Shown here: one piece after another, positions 11,582 to 21,639 of the stretch
Layout: each line of letters begins with the position of its first letter
Numbering within the stretch: the stretch's first letter is position 1
Assembly (NCBI GenBank): GCA_037893225.1
Contig: JAZGUH010000075.1
Coordinates: 248,001-312,000, forward strand
Source: Hippasteria phrygiana
Lineage: Eukaryota; Echinodermata; Asteroidea; Valvatida; Goniasteridae
Reading direction: 5' to 3'
DNA: 64,000 nt
Notes under the pieces: generated by a model
What the model saw: the letters and a program-made list of their open reading frames with translations, nothing else
The model's database searches: none
Told to the model about the DNA's origin: nothing
Program-made: the position numbers and the translations under genes

Positions 11582-11591
11582 CTCCCCCATT
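11582..11591 (-). promoter_or_regulatory. Polypurine tract of the BEL element
   Basis: On the minus strand AATGGGGGAG abuts the start of the 3' LTR (TGTTATCG). This is the position and composition expected for the primer of plus-strand DNA synthesis. Confidence 0.7.
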
Positions 11592-11828
11592 GAATAAAAT
11601 AATATTCAAGATAACTAATTACTACTAGTTGTCTCGGAGGCCGTCAATAGAAAACTAGCACATCAAACTATTACACGGGTAACATATATTAAAAAAAATA
11701 ATAATAATCTTTACGCTGTGAGTTACATCAGCAACAACAACAATAATTACCAATAATTATTTACATGTAAACTGACCCAACATGTCTACGTTGCGATGGA
11801 TCACGAATATATTATAAAAACCAGATGA

Positions 11829-13440
11829 TTACACATCCATACATGGTGGATTAGCAGATTCAAGCAAGACAATCTTACTTATGGGTCGCACAAGTTCTGT
11901 TGTTCTGGTCTTGACTTTGACTGATCTAATTAATTCATCCCTACCTTTATTAACTCCAATGACCAGCGCCAATGGCCAAAGGTTTCTCGGGGTCATTTCA
12001 TCTAGGAGTAATACCAAATCACCAATTGCCAAATTATTTGTAACCTGTCTCCAGCGCCTGCGGAAAGTATCAGCGTGGTCAAATTTGCCTGGTGGTATGC
12101 AAGTACCTTTTCTCAGGAGCAACAAATGATTTGGCGTTAGTGGCGTAGGGTCACGCGGGTCTTCACTGAATTTGGTCAGTGGACGCCCGTTAACAATACA
12201 TTCGGCTTCACAGAACAGAGTCTCTAATATTTCATCAGTGAGTCTAACAGATCTAGGGAGCACGGCAGCTATTACTCTCTTAGTGACCCCAATCATCCGT
12301 TCCCAAACTCCCCCCATATGGGATGCAGTAGGGGGGTTAAAGTGCCAGACAATATTTTCCTTTACAGCATAGGCATCAATGAATTTACTAGAGAGATCCT
12401 TCATACTGTTTCTTAATTCCGATTCACCCCCAACAAGATTAGTGCCATTGTCAGAAAACACGACCTCGGGATGGCCTCTACGAGCCACAAATCGTCTGAA
12501 ACCATTCAAAAAGGACTCCACTTCCAAAGAATCAAATTTTTCAACATGAACAGCTCTAATACTCAAGCAAGTAAACAGACAACCATAACGTTTAATTTCC
12601 GACCTGCCATATTTTACATAAAATGGTCCGAAAATGTCAATACCCACGTACGAAAAGGGCGGTTTGTTCGCCTCAACACGCTCCTTTGGCAGATCTGCCA
12701 TGATCTGTGTACAAGGCTTAGAGTATAGTCGTTTACATGTAACACATGCCCTAATTATTTTCTTGACAAGAGGCCTGGCTTTGACCAACCAGAAGTGTTT
12801 TCTGACGATGCCCAATACCCATTCAGCACCCACATGGGCAACATTATGTATGTCTTTGACAATGGCCGTGGCAATTACATGTCTACCTGAGATTATACAA
12901 GGATGTTTATTATGAATGTCGCCTTCTTTCAATCTACCACCCACCCTAAGCAAACCACAATCATCCAAGAACGGGTTCAGCATTCGCAAGGGACTGGATA
13001 CTTTAACGGCTTTACCCTGTTGTACTCGTTCTAACTCTGAACCGAATATCATAGACTGGCTTTTATGAACTAGAATAACTTCGGCATGACGGACCTCTTG
13101 TACTGACAGACTTCCTGATGGCTTGCACCCTCGAAGAAATTTGACAAATCTCAACCACCAAGCCAAACCTCTTTTCATTCTATACCATGATGAGTAATGT
13201 TGCATTATTTCACAAAGTGGATCACCTGAAAGTGAAACTTCATCTGGGTTGCATTTCACGGGGAAACAATTACTTGTGACAACCTCACACGCTACGACAG
13301 ATGTAGTCTTCTTAACTTCGGGGTCATCCCTTGACAACTCGACAGGATCAATGTCAGGAGAGTCCCACTCACTTTTGTATTGATGCAACTTATCAGGACC
13401 ATTCAACCACTTGTTTTTGTCCCATCTAGAATAGGACAGT
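11829..13440 (-). pseudogene. BEL integrase region
   Basis: The minus-strand open frame of 525 codons (13406-11829) is the C-terminal part of BEL pol. It has a zinc-binding HHCC region (HNVAHVGAEW ... CVTCKRLYS, near residues 185-230) and a DDE core with GIDIFGPF, VFSDNGTNLVGG and GGVWERM carrying the three acidic residues. It ends with a Pao-type C-terminal block (NHLLLLRKG, then WRRRWRQ-like sequence and the final SRVKT-like strand). Integrase joins the cDNA to host DNA. The catalytic triad looks intact, but the frame is separated from RNase H by at least two frame changes (near 13440 and 13490), so the polyprotein cannot be read through without repair. Confidence 0.9.
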
Positions 13441-13471
13441 CCCCGTAGTAACTAGATCAGCAGGATTGGCC

Positions 13472-14985
13472 TTAGTCTCGATATAGAACCACATGCTCTG
13501 GGTTGCTAAGCTCTCTGATCAGGCTTATTCTGTTGCCTACAAAGACATGGAATCTCCTACTGTCATTACGAATATACTTAAGTACAATTTCCGAGTCTGT
13601 CCAAAAATACGACGGACCCAGATCAACATCCAACTCCCGTGTCAACAAGTTATCAACCTTGACAGACAGGACCGCAGCCTGCAGTTCCAATCGTGGTATC
13701 GTACATAACTTGAGGGGGGCAACCTTGTTCTTGCTCATGATCAGCTGCACATGGACCATACCTTGCTTGTTCGTGCAACGAACATAACTGCAACAACCAT
13801 AACCCTGTGAACTGGCATCACAAAAATGGTGGAATTCAATTACGGCATCATCAAAACTACAAGGCTTTATGCAACGTGGAATCCTCAACTGACCCACAGA
13901 ATACAACGATTGCACCCAAAAGTTCCAGTCTCTCTCGAGGGCTAGTGGCACTTTCTCATCCCAAGAAAGTTTACGAGCCGTAGCCTCTTGAAAGAGCAAC
14001 TTCCCTGCAAGTATTACTGGGCCCAACAAACCTAGTGGATCAAATATTGATGAAACTATACTGAGCATTCTCCTTCTAGTTAACAAACCATCTGGGATAC
14101 GTTCTACTTCGAAGAAGAATTCATCCGAGGAAATCATCCACTTTATACCCAATGCCCTGCTCTCAGATTGAGAACCCAGTTCACGAACTTCCTTGGCTCT
14201 ACATTCAACGGAAACTTCGGACAGCAGATCTTTGTCATTGACAACAAATTTGGTCAGATTAAATCCACCTTCACCTAGGGTCTTAGGGGTCTCCGCAATG
14301 ACAACCTTAGCCTGGGACTTGGAGGCAATTGAACTGAGGCAGTCGTCAACGTAGAATGATTTAGCCACTGTATACCTGACCAGGGGATCTACACTCGAGG
14401 AATCAACAACTGTTTGCTGCAGAGCATACGCCGAGCTCGATGCACACCACACTCCTCCGAATAGATGTGACGTCATCCGATAACAAGTCAGTTGACCATC
14501 AACGTACCAAAGGAATCTGAGAGCATCTCTGTCTTTCACTGGTATCCTGACCTGGTTATACATGGCCTCGATGTCTGCCTGAATGGCAATGCTGTGCTGG
14601 CGGAATCGCAACAAGACGGGTAGAAGTTTATTGATCATATCTGGACCTTGCAAACAACGTTCATTCAACGATTTACCTCGGAACTTACTAGCACAATCAA
14701 AAACTACCCTGAGCTTATCTGGTTTCTTATCCGACTGCACTGGATGATGCGGGAGATACCAGGTTCTATTGACGTTAAACAGCTCACGTTCTGGGACCTC
14801 TTCAGCATAACCATTATCTCGCAGTTTGTCGATCTCTACGTTGTATCTATCATAGAGACCATCATGGATAAGTCTTTTATGCAAAGTATCTAACCTGGAT
14901 TTGGCTACAACAAAATTATTCGGGAGAGGTTCGGATCTATCTTTCCATGGGATGGGGAGCTCATAGTGACCATATATCTTTCTTA
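13472..14985 (-). pseudogene. BEL reverse transcriptase and RNase H region
   Basis: The long minus-strand frame (first Met at 14884, open from about 14985) begins with the Pao signature HYELPIPW. It continues with RVVFDCASKFRG, ADIEAMYNQVRI and the catalytic YVDD in SFYVDDCLSS (about 14343-14360). The RNase H part has HHFCDASSQGYG, RLELQAAVLS and FWTDSEIVLKYI. RT copies the RNA and RNase H degrades the template. The frame is offset from protease by an indel near 14975-14990 and stops at 13472 before the expected NPADL segment, which is visible in another frame at about 13455-13490. Confidence 0.9.
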
Positions 14986-15791
14986 CATTCGCGATCCCAC
15001 AAGGCTATAACCGATCTATCGTCTTGTGACCATGACAATTGTTCCAAACCTTCATTCTCGATTTTCCACAAACGAGAGACATCATCGGCTATGGGTGAAC
15101 TCGTTACAAAGTTAGAGATGACTCTACGGCTAGGTACATTCATAGGAGACTTGCCATTAACACCCCAACCGAATAAAGTACGCACAGCGAAAGGCTGTCC
15201 AGGGTTACCTCGCCTTACATCTAATGGAACTAGGGCCTCCGCATTATCCTGACCTAACAACAAATCTACTGTAACATTACCATGTTCGTAGGCAGGCATG
15301 GCACCAATCCTACGGAGATGGTCATGCGACAAAATGTCAATGGCTGCATTCTTCACAGGGATTTCATCAACTACGTAAACTACGGATAACTCTAAAGTGT
15401 CGCCTAAATCAGAGGAAATTGACAAATTAACTACCTCCGATCTCTGGGTGCCAGACCTATTCAACGTACTAAGTTGGACATTATGAGCTTTACCTGTAAT
15501 TTCCAATTGTCTAACCAGGGCACGGGAACAAAAGGAATTACTAGATCCGCTATCAAGCAAGGCAAATACTTTACACCGCTCATTAACCGTCACTTGAACT
15601 ATTGGCATATGCGTCCCTCTACCAACAGATAAGCTTGCATTCGATATTTTGACGTTATTAGACGCATCACTGGCAACATGAATATACATGGTATGTTTCT
15701 GACCACAACCGTTCACCTTACACACAGATCTTTTGCCACAATTATCAACAATATGAGATGCAAGGAGACAGTTATGACAACTTGTGAGCAT
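14961..15791 (-). pseudogene. BEL zinc knuckle tail of gag and aspartic protease
   Basis: The frame starts in the middle of the gag zinc-finger region (CHNCLLASHIVDNC ... CKVNGCGQKH). It then gives a retroviral-type aspartic protease with the DSGS active site in FALLDSGSSNSFC (about 15545-15565) and ILSHDHL and LFGWGVNG blocks typical of Pao pol. Protease would cleave the polyprotein. The frame differs from the upstream gag frame by a single-base-type shift near 15772-15785, inside the zinc knuckle, so this is damage and not a programmed junction. Confidence 0.85.
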
Positions 15792-17037
15792 TTACAAGAT
15801 TCAATCTTTCTCTAGGACTCATATGTTTGAATTTTTCACAATGCCACAAACGATGTCTTTGATCACACAAAACACATGGAGGTTCAGGTTTGGCATACGA
15901 ACTATTCTTAGCAACTTTAGTACCTTTGTCTCCTACTCGTTTACCGATCCCCGAACTAGGTTCAGATACTGACATGGAAAAGCTGGTGGATGAAGCCTTC
16001 TGTTCACTCTTCGCTCTGTCCGGCCGCTTGGGGAATCCGGTGCCATATACCGGATCGTTCGCTTCAGCAGCAACAACACCTGCGAATTTAACCAATTCTT
16101 CAAACAGAGGGTAAGAACCGTTGGATCGCTTTGATTTGAACACCAGCTTTTTCCATCTCAACTGAATATAGTTTGGGAATCTACCAACTATTTCAAGAAT
16201 GACCGATTGAGTATTAACTTCTTGCAAAGTTTCCAATTGATTAAGCACAAAAAACGCATTTTGCATATCATCGGCTAACTGCTGTATATCCTGGGGTGAC
16301 CTGACTGATTTACCTGATCTTAATTCTCGTACGAGACGTTCTGTAACCAAGTAGGCATTACCAAAACGGGTATCCAAGATTGAGAGAGCCTGACTATACC
16401 CAGTCTCACCTCCTATTAACTGGCAGCCCCTAATCGCCTCTTTGGCGGAGCCTGCGGTATACTGCATCAATCTGGACAACTTAAGATCAGGATCCTCACA
16501 TATCTTATCCACATTGACCTCAAAAGCCCTCATGAACTGGTGGAAATGTAATGGATTACCGCTAAATACATCTAACTCTACTTTGGGTAGATTAAGTAAA
16601 CGCAATAGCTCATTACGTGATAAGTCTTAGGAAATATCTGAGGTAGGAGGAATTTCAACCTTAATTTCGGTGGATTTACTGTAACTCTTGACCAATTCCA
16701 AAACTGAAATATAATCACCTTGCTCGTCATAAAAGTACGCATCACTTTCATCAATATCTTCGTCTTCGGTGAGAGTTTCATGATACTCATTATGGGTTAA
16801 TGTGAATCTTTTGAACAGTTCCTTAAGTCTAATGACATGACCATTAATGTCCGTGTTATCTTCAGCTACATACTGTTTAATTAGATTGATTTCCCTAGTT
16901 ACCGCTCTCTTGGCCGTACTTCTGGCAGTCTTCAGGTGTGGGACAATGGAGATAATGGTGACGTATACAAAAATGGCTACAACTGGCGGATACTGATATG
17001 ACGACGATAGACATGAGGCCACGATGATGACGACCAA
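15772..17037 (-). pseudogene. BEL gag, interrupted by one in-frame stop
   Basis: The open frames 17037-16630 and 16605-15772 are in the same frame and separated by one TAA at 16627-16629. The upstream part is helical and acidic (EINLIKQYVAED ... TLTEDEDIDESD). The downstream part is the DUF1759-type gag core of BEL/Pao (LPKVELDVFSGNPLHFHQF near its start) and ends in CVLCDQRHRLWHCEKF, the first half of the Pao zinc-binding tail. Gag would form the particle and bind RNA. The real initiation codon is uncertain: frame 17037 opens at a Met, but its first ~40 codons look atypically hydrophobic. Confidence 0.85.
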
Positions 17038-17127
17038 AATGATAGCGGTGACGAGGACGGCTTACGGACGGATAACGGACGCTTCGGGGATGACTGGGGA
17101 TGACGACTGGATGGTCGATTTTTTCAC

Positions 17128-18000
17128 TGTCACTTGGTGCGCCGCTGAAGGAACGAGACGGAGTCTGTTTGGTTGATTCATTTACCCCATTTATTTGCAC
17201 ACCGCTGATGCAGGTGAAAACTAAAGAAAATATACAAATTCATATTAAATAATATAATCAAATAAGTACAAAATACACAATTAAACAATTAAACACAGGT
17301 TTAGGGGAACATCAGACCAATTACAAACGGGCAGCACCTTATCAGCAATATTATCGATTATGAAGAATTACTGTAATCTATTAATTGTCCAAACACAGAA
17401 ATCCATTATCATATAAACTTACAATCGTTCCCGGGGTAAAGAATCCTCAGCACACACAGTGAGGTAAACGATTGTAAAGCAGTATCGGTGTATACGGGGG
17501 TTTACGGTGGCATTCTGGGGTGCTGTACAAACAATATAAATATCAAATGAGTATATTATGAAGGCCTATTTAGGATAAGGGCGTTGGCTCCAAAGAATGT
17601 TCGAGTATATCGACGTAAATGAAATTCCTATAATTTTCTAACCAAACACTATAGTAATAAACGTTAAGGATAAATGCTTGAGACGAATTAAATATTCAGA
17701 AATAAACGATACAAAACTTATTAAAAGTACTTACAAATAGTTGGTTGCAGTAATGAGACGAGGTGAATTGGTCGGGAGCGTGAACGCAACTGAATACAAT
17801 TAATCTCCCACACGCCGGGTGGCAAGTGGGGAGACCGTGGTACGATGTATTACGCAATCATTCCTAAACGGGGTTGGTCGAGGGGAAACTTACGATATTT
17901 GAACTGTGACTTTATGCAAATAAAGACTCCAAATATGGAAAATAGGTACTCGGAGGAAGAAAATCAAAGACTGAACAAATACATAGCGGCAACGATAACA
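17128..18000 (-). repeat. BEL 5' LTR (upstream in element orientation)
   Basis: An 873-bp partner of 10711-11581. The differences I can list are T/C near 17203, A/C and a CA insertion near 17446-17459, G/A near 17470, T/G near 17621 and G/A near 17767. Confidence 0.95.
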
Positions 18001-18271
18001 ATCTCTAAAAATAGAAAATGCTTACTGCGCACGCGCGGAAGTGGTCCAATCAGAAGCTTTATATGAGTGCTAGCTACCGGTCCCCATATTATATACATAT
18101 GCGGACCGGGAACCAGTCTAACCGCCAGTAACAACGTCTTGGGAATCTTGTAGAAGCCGTGTTGTGCGCACGCACCTGCTTAGCCTAATGTTGCAGCGCG
18201 CATTATGAAACATACATAAATGCATTATGCATAGATCTAACCCCCTGACTACTACCGCCCGAGTGTTAAAA

Positions 18272-18394
18272 GGCCCTGTCCGAATTACTTGGCTACGGCT
18301 GGATGTTACACACATGTCTATGGTAGCGGCTGCAGCCACTTCCCATAGACTCGTGTGTAATTTCAAGCCGCAGCCAAGTAATTCGGACAGGGCC
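18272..18394. repeat. Foldback MITE (GGCCCTGTCCGAATTACTTG arms)
   Basis: The arms GGCCCTGTCCGAATTACTTG and its reverse complement at 18375-18394 continue inward with mismatches over about 50 bp (GGCT-CGGCT, ACACA-GT-TATGG). The element is nearly a full palindrome. It sits in the interior of the outer TIR element. Confidence 0.75.
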
Positions 18395-19426
18395 TTAGTA
18401 TAATTATGAAGATAAAGGTACAGCAGGTCCGTGCTATTTAGATTGTTTGGTAGGGCCGAGGGGAATGAACTAAAAAGTTCCGGAATGATGGAAATATAAC
18501 AAACAGAAAATCTTAACGGGGCTGAATATGATAATTGAAGTATTATAATGGTGCTGAGGAGACCTTGTTAGGTGATTTGATTGAGATATAAAATAAAAAA
18601 GGCCGTGATAATAATAAAACAAATAGCTCACGAGGCCCTCTTTACGGCCGGGGAAAACGGAGATTGTCGTACTCTGGTGATTCGATTGTCACACAGTTCA
18701 CAAAGATACTGAGACGCACTCTAGATCTCCTGCGGGTTTTCTCCAGTGGTACATGGTGAAACTCGACAACAATTCAGGCTCATGTTTGCTTTGAGGCTGG
18801 ACGCGAATCCCCGCCGAGACAGAAGCGATTCCCCTACCTCCGAGTCGACTTCAATTCAACGGACGACTTGTCAATTGTCTCAACGGAAGACTTGTCTCCA
18901 CGGACGACTTAATTGTCTTCCCATTTGACGCAAAGACGGTCGAGTTGTCTCAACGGTCGAGTTGTCTCGAGTCGAGTCGGCCAACGGTCGAGTTGTCCGA
19001 GCCCCTACGGTTTAATATAACGGAGAGGTATTTCTTGCAAGTAACAAGTAATTTCCCGCAGATTACACACCATCACCCAGGTTGCCTGCCCGGTCCCGCC
19101 CGGCACCTTACCCGTTGTATCTCCCTCGCATCGATCGTCACAGTTGCAAGACGTCGCAGGCGAACACGAGCGGCGCGGTGAACACTGCAGCCGCTAGCGC
19201 ATAGCCGGCCGGCTGCCTGCATTTAATGCAAAGCAGAGCAAGCAGCTTCGATCGCGAACTTACCAGTGCCCCTTCGGCGCCAGTAGTATAGATAGCTACC
19301 AGACTATTGTGCAACTTCATGGCAGATCTTTTTCGTATGTGCGCGTGCGTGAAGGAAAATGTTCCTCATTTTCATACAGAATTGACGCATGCGCACTAGT
19401 TTCCCCCATTTTTCGGGGGGAGATTT
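18395..19426. other. Interior of the outer TIR element, no gene seen
   Basis: Contains a cluster of GACGACTTGTC / GGTCGAGTTGTC direct repeats at about 18850-18990. The open frames here are short and unlike known families. Confidence 0.5.
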
Positions 19427-19655
19427 TACAAGATTCCCAAGACGTTGTTACTGGCGGTTAGTGGCTATTAATAGTTCGTGGCTAATAACGCCCTCTCGCG
19501 GCGGCTGGTTATCGCGTATTATACGTAACAACGTCTTGAACAACGTCTGGAACCAGTCCGTTCCTCGATCCTCCGTGTTCAGTAAAATAATAATGTGTGC
19601 AGCGAAGACATGACAATAGCCATAGACAAGCGATTCGGACGCAGCCTTTGCTTAA

Positions 19656-21624
19656 AGGGGCTGTGTCGTCGCGCCATCTCGCGTTAACGAATCAAATATT
19701 GGAGTGCGCCCCCTTGCGCTTAATTTCGGTTATGTGCTATTTTTAACCTCCATCCGTTTGTTATGGCTGTTCTGAGAATTGGCTTTTGGAAACTACACCC
19801 CCTGGAACATGCACGCATATCCAGCGTCTGCGTACTGAAATACACATACGTGTACATACATACTTATAAACAAGTAGCACACATCGTGGCACTCAGTTCT
19901 CTAAGAAAAAAACCGTTCAAATTTCATCTGTTTATTTCATAAAATTTCATTCACATGTACACAAGTGCCATGGAATATTTGTCTGAAAGTTGCATAGAAT
20001 TGGAGGTTGGCGATATAGAAGTAGAACCTTACGCTGGAGTCGACATGTACATGCCGAAACTCTTGCCAGAGAGGACGACTCGGCACACGGGGTGCTTGTC
20101 TATGTAAATGTGCACAGCAAAACTGCAACGTGTCTTGTCGCTGTGGGATAGTTCGCGCTAAATTTTGTACACAAAATCCCACAGGCGGGGTATCCGTAAA
20201 AGGGTCTATGTATTATGTGTACATTCATCTGGATGTATCTTGTTCGTATCTTGCTTGTAAACTTAGGTCGATAAAAAGCTTCAGGCTTATTTTGACCCGT
20301 CACTTTAATAACAAAATTATCATGCTACTAAAAGAGGGGTAGTGGCTGCAGACAGTTCTTTAGCAGCGAAAAAAAAATTAAAATCTAGAACTTAGAAGTA
20401 CATTTTTTTTTTAAGCAGTTGATAGATAAAGCTGAAACAACTTTACTTGGTCGCTATTCCAATGGCACTTGTTAACAACTCGCTGTGTGAAACAACATTT
20501 CCGCACATCAAGTCTACATGTAATGTATAGTCAACATGTACAGTACATACATTACATGTACAGTATACATCCGATCCATGTACTCGGTATGTGAATTGTT
20601 CATGTCATAAAAAAGTAATAAGCGAATAATTCGTGCAAAACAGGTGAAAATTAGGGTTGTTTGAATATTTGTCGGGGTGTTTATTTCTTTGTGTCTTCGG
20701 TAGTCATCTTTATCATAGTGATGTGGGGATCTGTGCGCCAGTGGCGTAAACACGGGGAAGGAGTTCAGGGGCCCGCCGATTTGTATTTCTTTTTTGTTTC
20801 GTAAATTTAGAAAGGGGAAATTTGTACACAAAGTGATGTTTCACATTTCAAGCGGTGTTTAGGGCAGGGGTATCCCCCGTTGAGAAAAAGTTCAAGATGC
20901 AGTACTTCGTTGACAAATTCAATAATCATCCCCACTTTTCGACACGGATTTACTCGCCACTGGTGAAATCTCATTTGTTTGGCGTATATTATTTATTGGT
21001 AATACCTGTTATTACAATGTATTGTGTTTATTATTTGATAGTGTTGAAATAACTCTTATGATGTAACTTTCCATAAATTCCTGCCGTCAAATGTAACACA
21101 AGGTCTTGGACTCAATATCGGCATCAGTATAGCTGTTTTACTTTGATTTGCTCATCATTGCACGCACAGCCGATTTTAGTCGAAATTTATTTCGATACAT
21201 AGGCCTACAACTTTATTTTTGTATAGGAAGGGGCTGGTGCATTATTTATTTTACAATTATAAATACAGATTTACTTATTTACTTATTTTCGTTTAGTTCT
21301 TTCATGGTACATTTTGTCGTTTGGCGGGTGGGGTGTCACGGACTATGTTCGACTGTTGGCCTATCGTATATTTTTGGTGGCACAAACACATACAAAATAC
21401 TTGTACATGCAGTATGTATCATAACTACAGGATCATGCATGCAGCAGTCATTGCAATTGTAATCTGATCTGGCGCGCGCGCCCTGTGGGTCAGCGCGCGC
21501 GAGCCCTGTAGGTCAGCGCGCGGTCGTGGGGTATTATTTGCAGTTACTGGGTTCATCTGCGTTCATCAGTTCGGGATTCAGTGTACAGCCGCAAGCCTGC
21601 TATGATCGTGACGACACAGCCCCT
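19656..21624. mobile_element. TTAA-flanked DNA element (Kolobok/T2-like ends), no transposase
   Basis: TTAA at 19652-19655 and 21625-21628 flanks terminal inverted repeats AGGGGCTGTGTCGTC. The TTAA target and the TTAAAGRGR-type end resemble Kolobok/T2 MITEs; piggyBac also uses TTAA. The 1969-bp interior contains ACATGTA-rich simple sequence (20515-20575), a GCGCGCGC cluster (21472-21525) and no recognised ORF. It is inserted just upstream of the DIRS recombinase remnant. Confidence 0.75.
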
Positions 21625-21639
21625 TTAAGAACAACTCGT

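Larger units (their letters stand above)
10711..18000 (-). mobile_element. BEL/Pao LTR retrotransposon, nearly complete, coding frames broken
   Basis: Two LTRs (10711-11581 and 17128-18000), each TGT...ACA, flank a 5.5-kb body read on the minus strand in the order gag, protease, RT-RNase H, integrase, the BEL/Pao order. ATCTC occurs immediately outside both LTRs (10706-10710, 18001-18005), a 5-bp target duplication typical of this superfamily. The LTRs differ by five substitutions and one 2-bp indel. I see no tRNA-like primer binding site directly at the 5' LTR edge (first bases of the body on the minus strand GTGAAAAAATCG). It sits inside the 10.4-kb TIR element. Confidence 0.95.
7764..18120. 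mobile_element. 10.4-kb TIR element carrying helicase remnants and a BEL retrotransposon
   Basis: Perfect terminal inverted repeats TTAGACTGGTTCCCGGTCC lie at 7763/7764 and 18119/18120. Each is followed by an internal GGGACCGGTAGC that can fold back on the CCGGTCCC of the same end. ACCGCCAGT is present on both sides (7755-7763 and 18121-18129), giving a target duplication of 7-9 bp; the exact length is ambiguous because the ends are partly shared. Removing the BEL insertion leaves about 3.06 kb. Its only recognisable coding content is the broken RecQ-like helicase at about 9.2-9.65 kb. No transposase was identified, so the superfamily is open. Confidence 0.75.
459..19547. mobile_element. Outer TIR DNA transposon, split by nested insertions
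   Basis: The left terminal inverted repeat starts GTTCAAGACGTTGTTACG at 459 and can be followed in three pieces: 459-525, 7745-7763 and 18121-18152. The right repeat is the continuous reverse complement at 19427-19547. Both contain CGCGATAACC, CCGCCGCGAGAGGGCGTTAT, CCGCCAGTAACAACGTCTTG and GGGAATCTTGTA in the same order. Removing the two insertions (526-7741 and 7764-18120) leaves an element of about 1.5 kb with ~120-bp TIRs. The unique interior is 18153-19426. I found no transposase in the interior and no clear target site duplication, so the superfamily is unassigned. The order of insertion is inferred from nesting. Confidence 0.7.
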
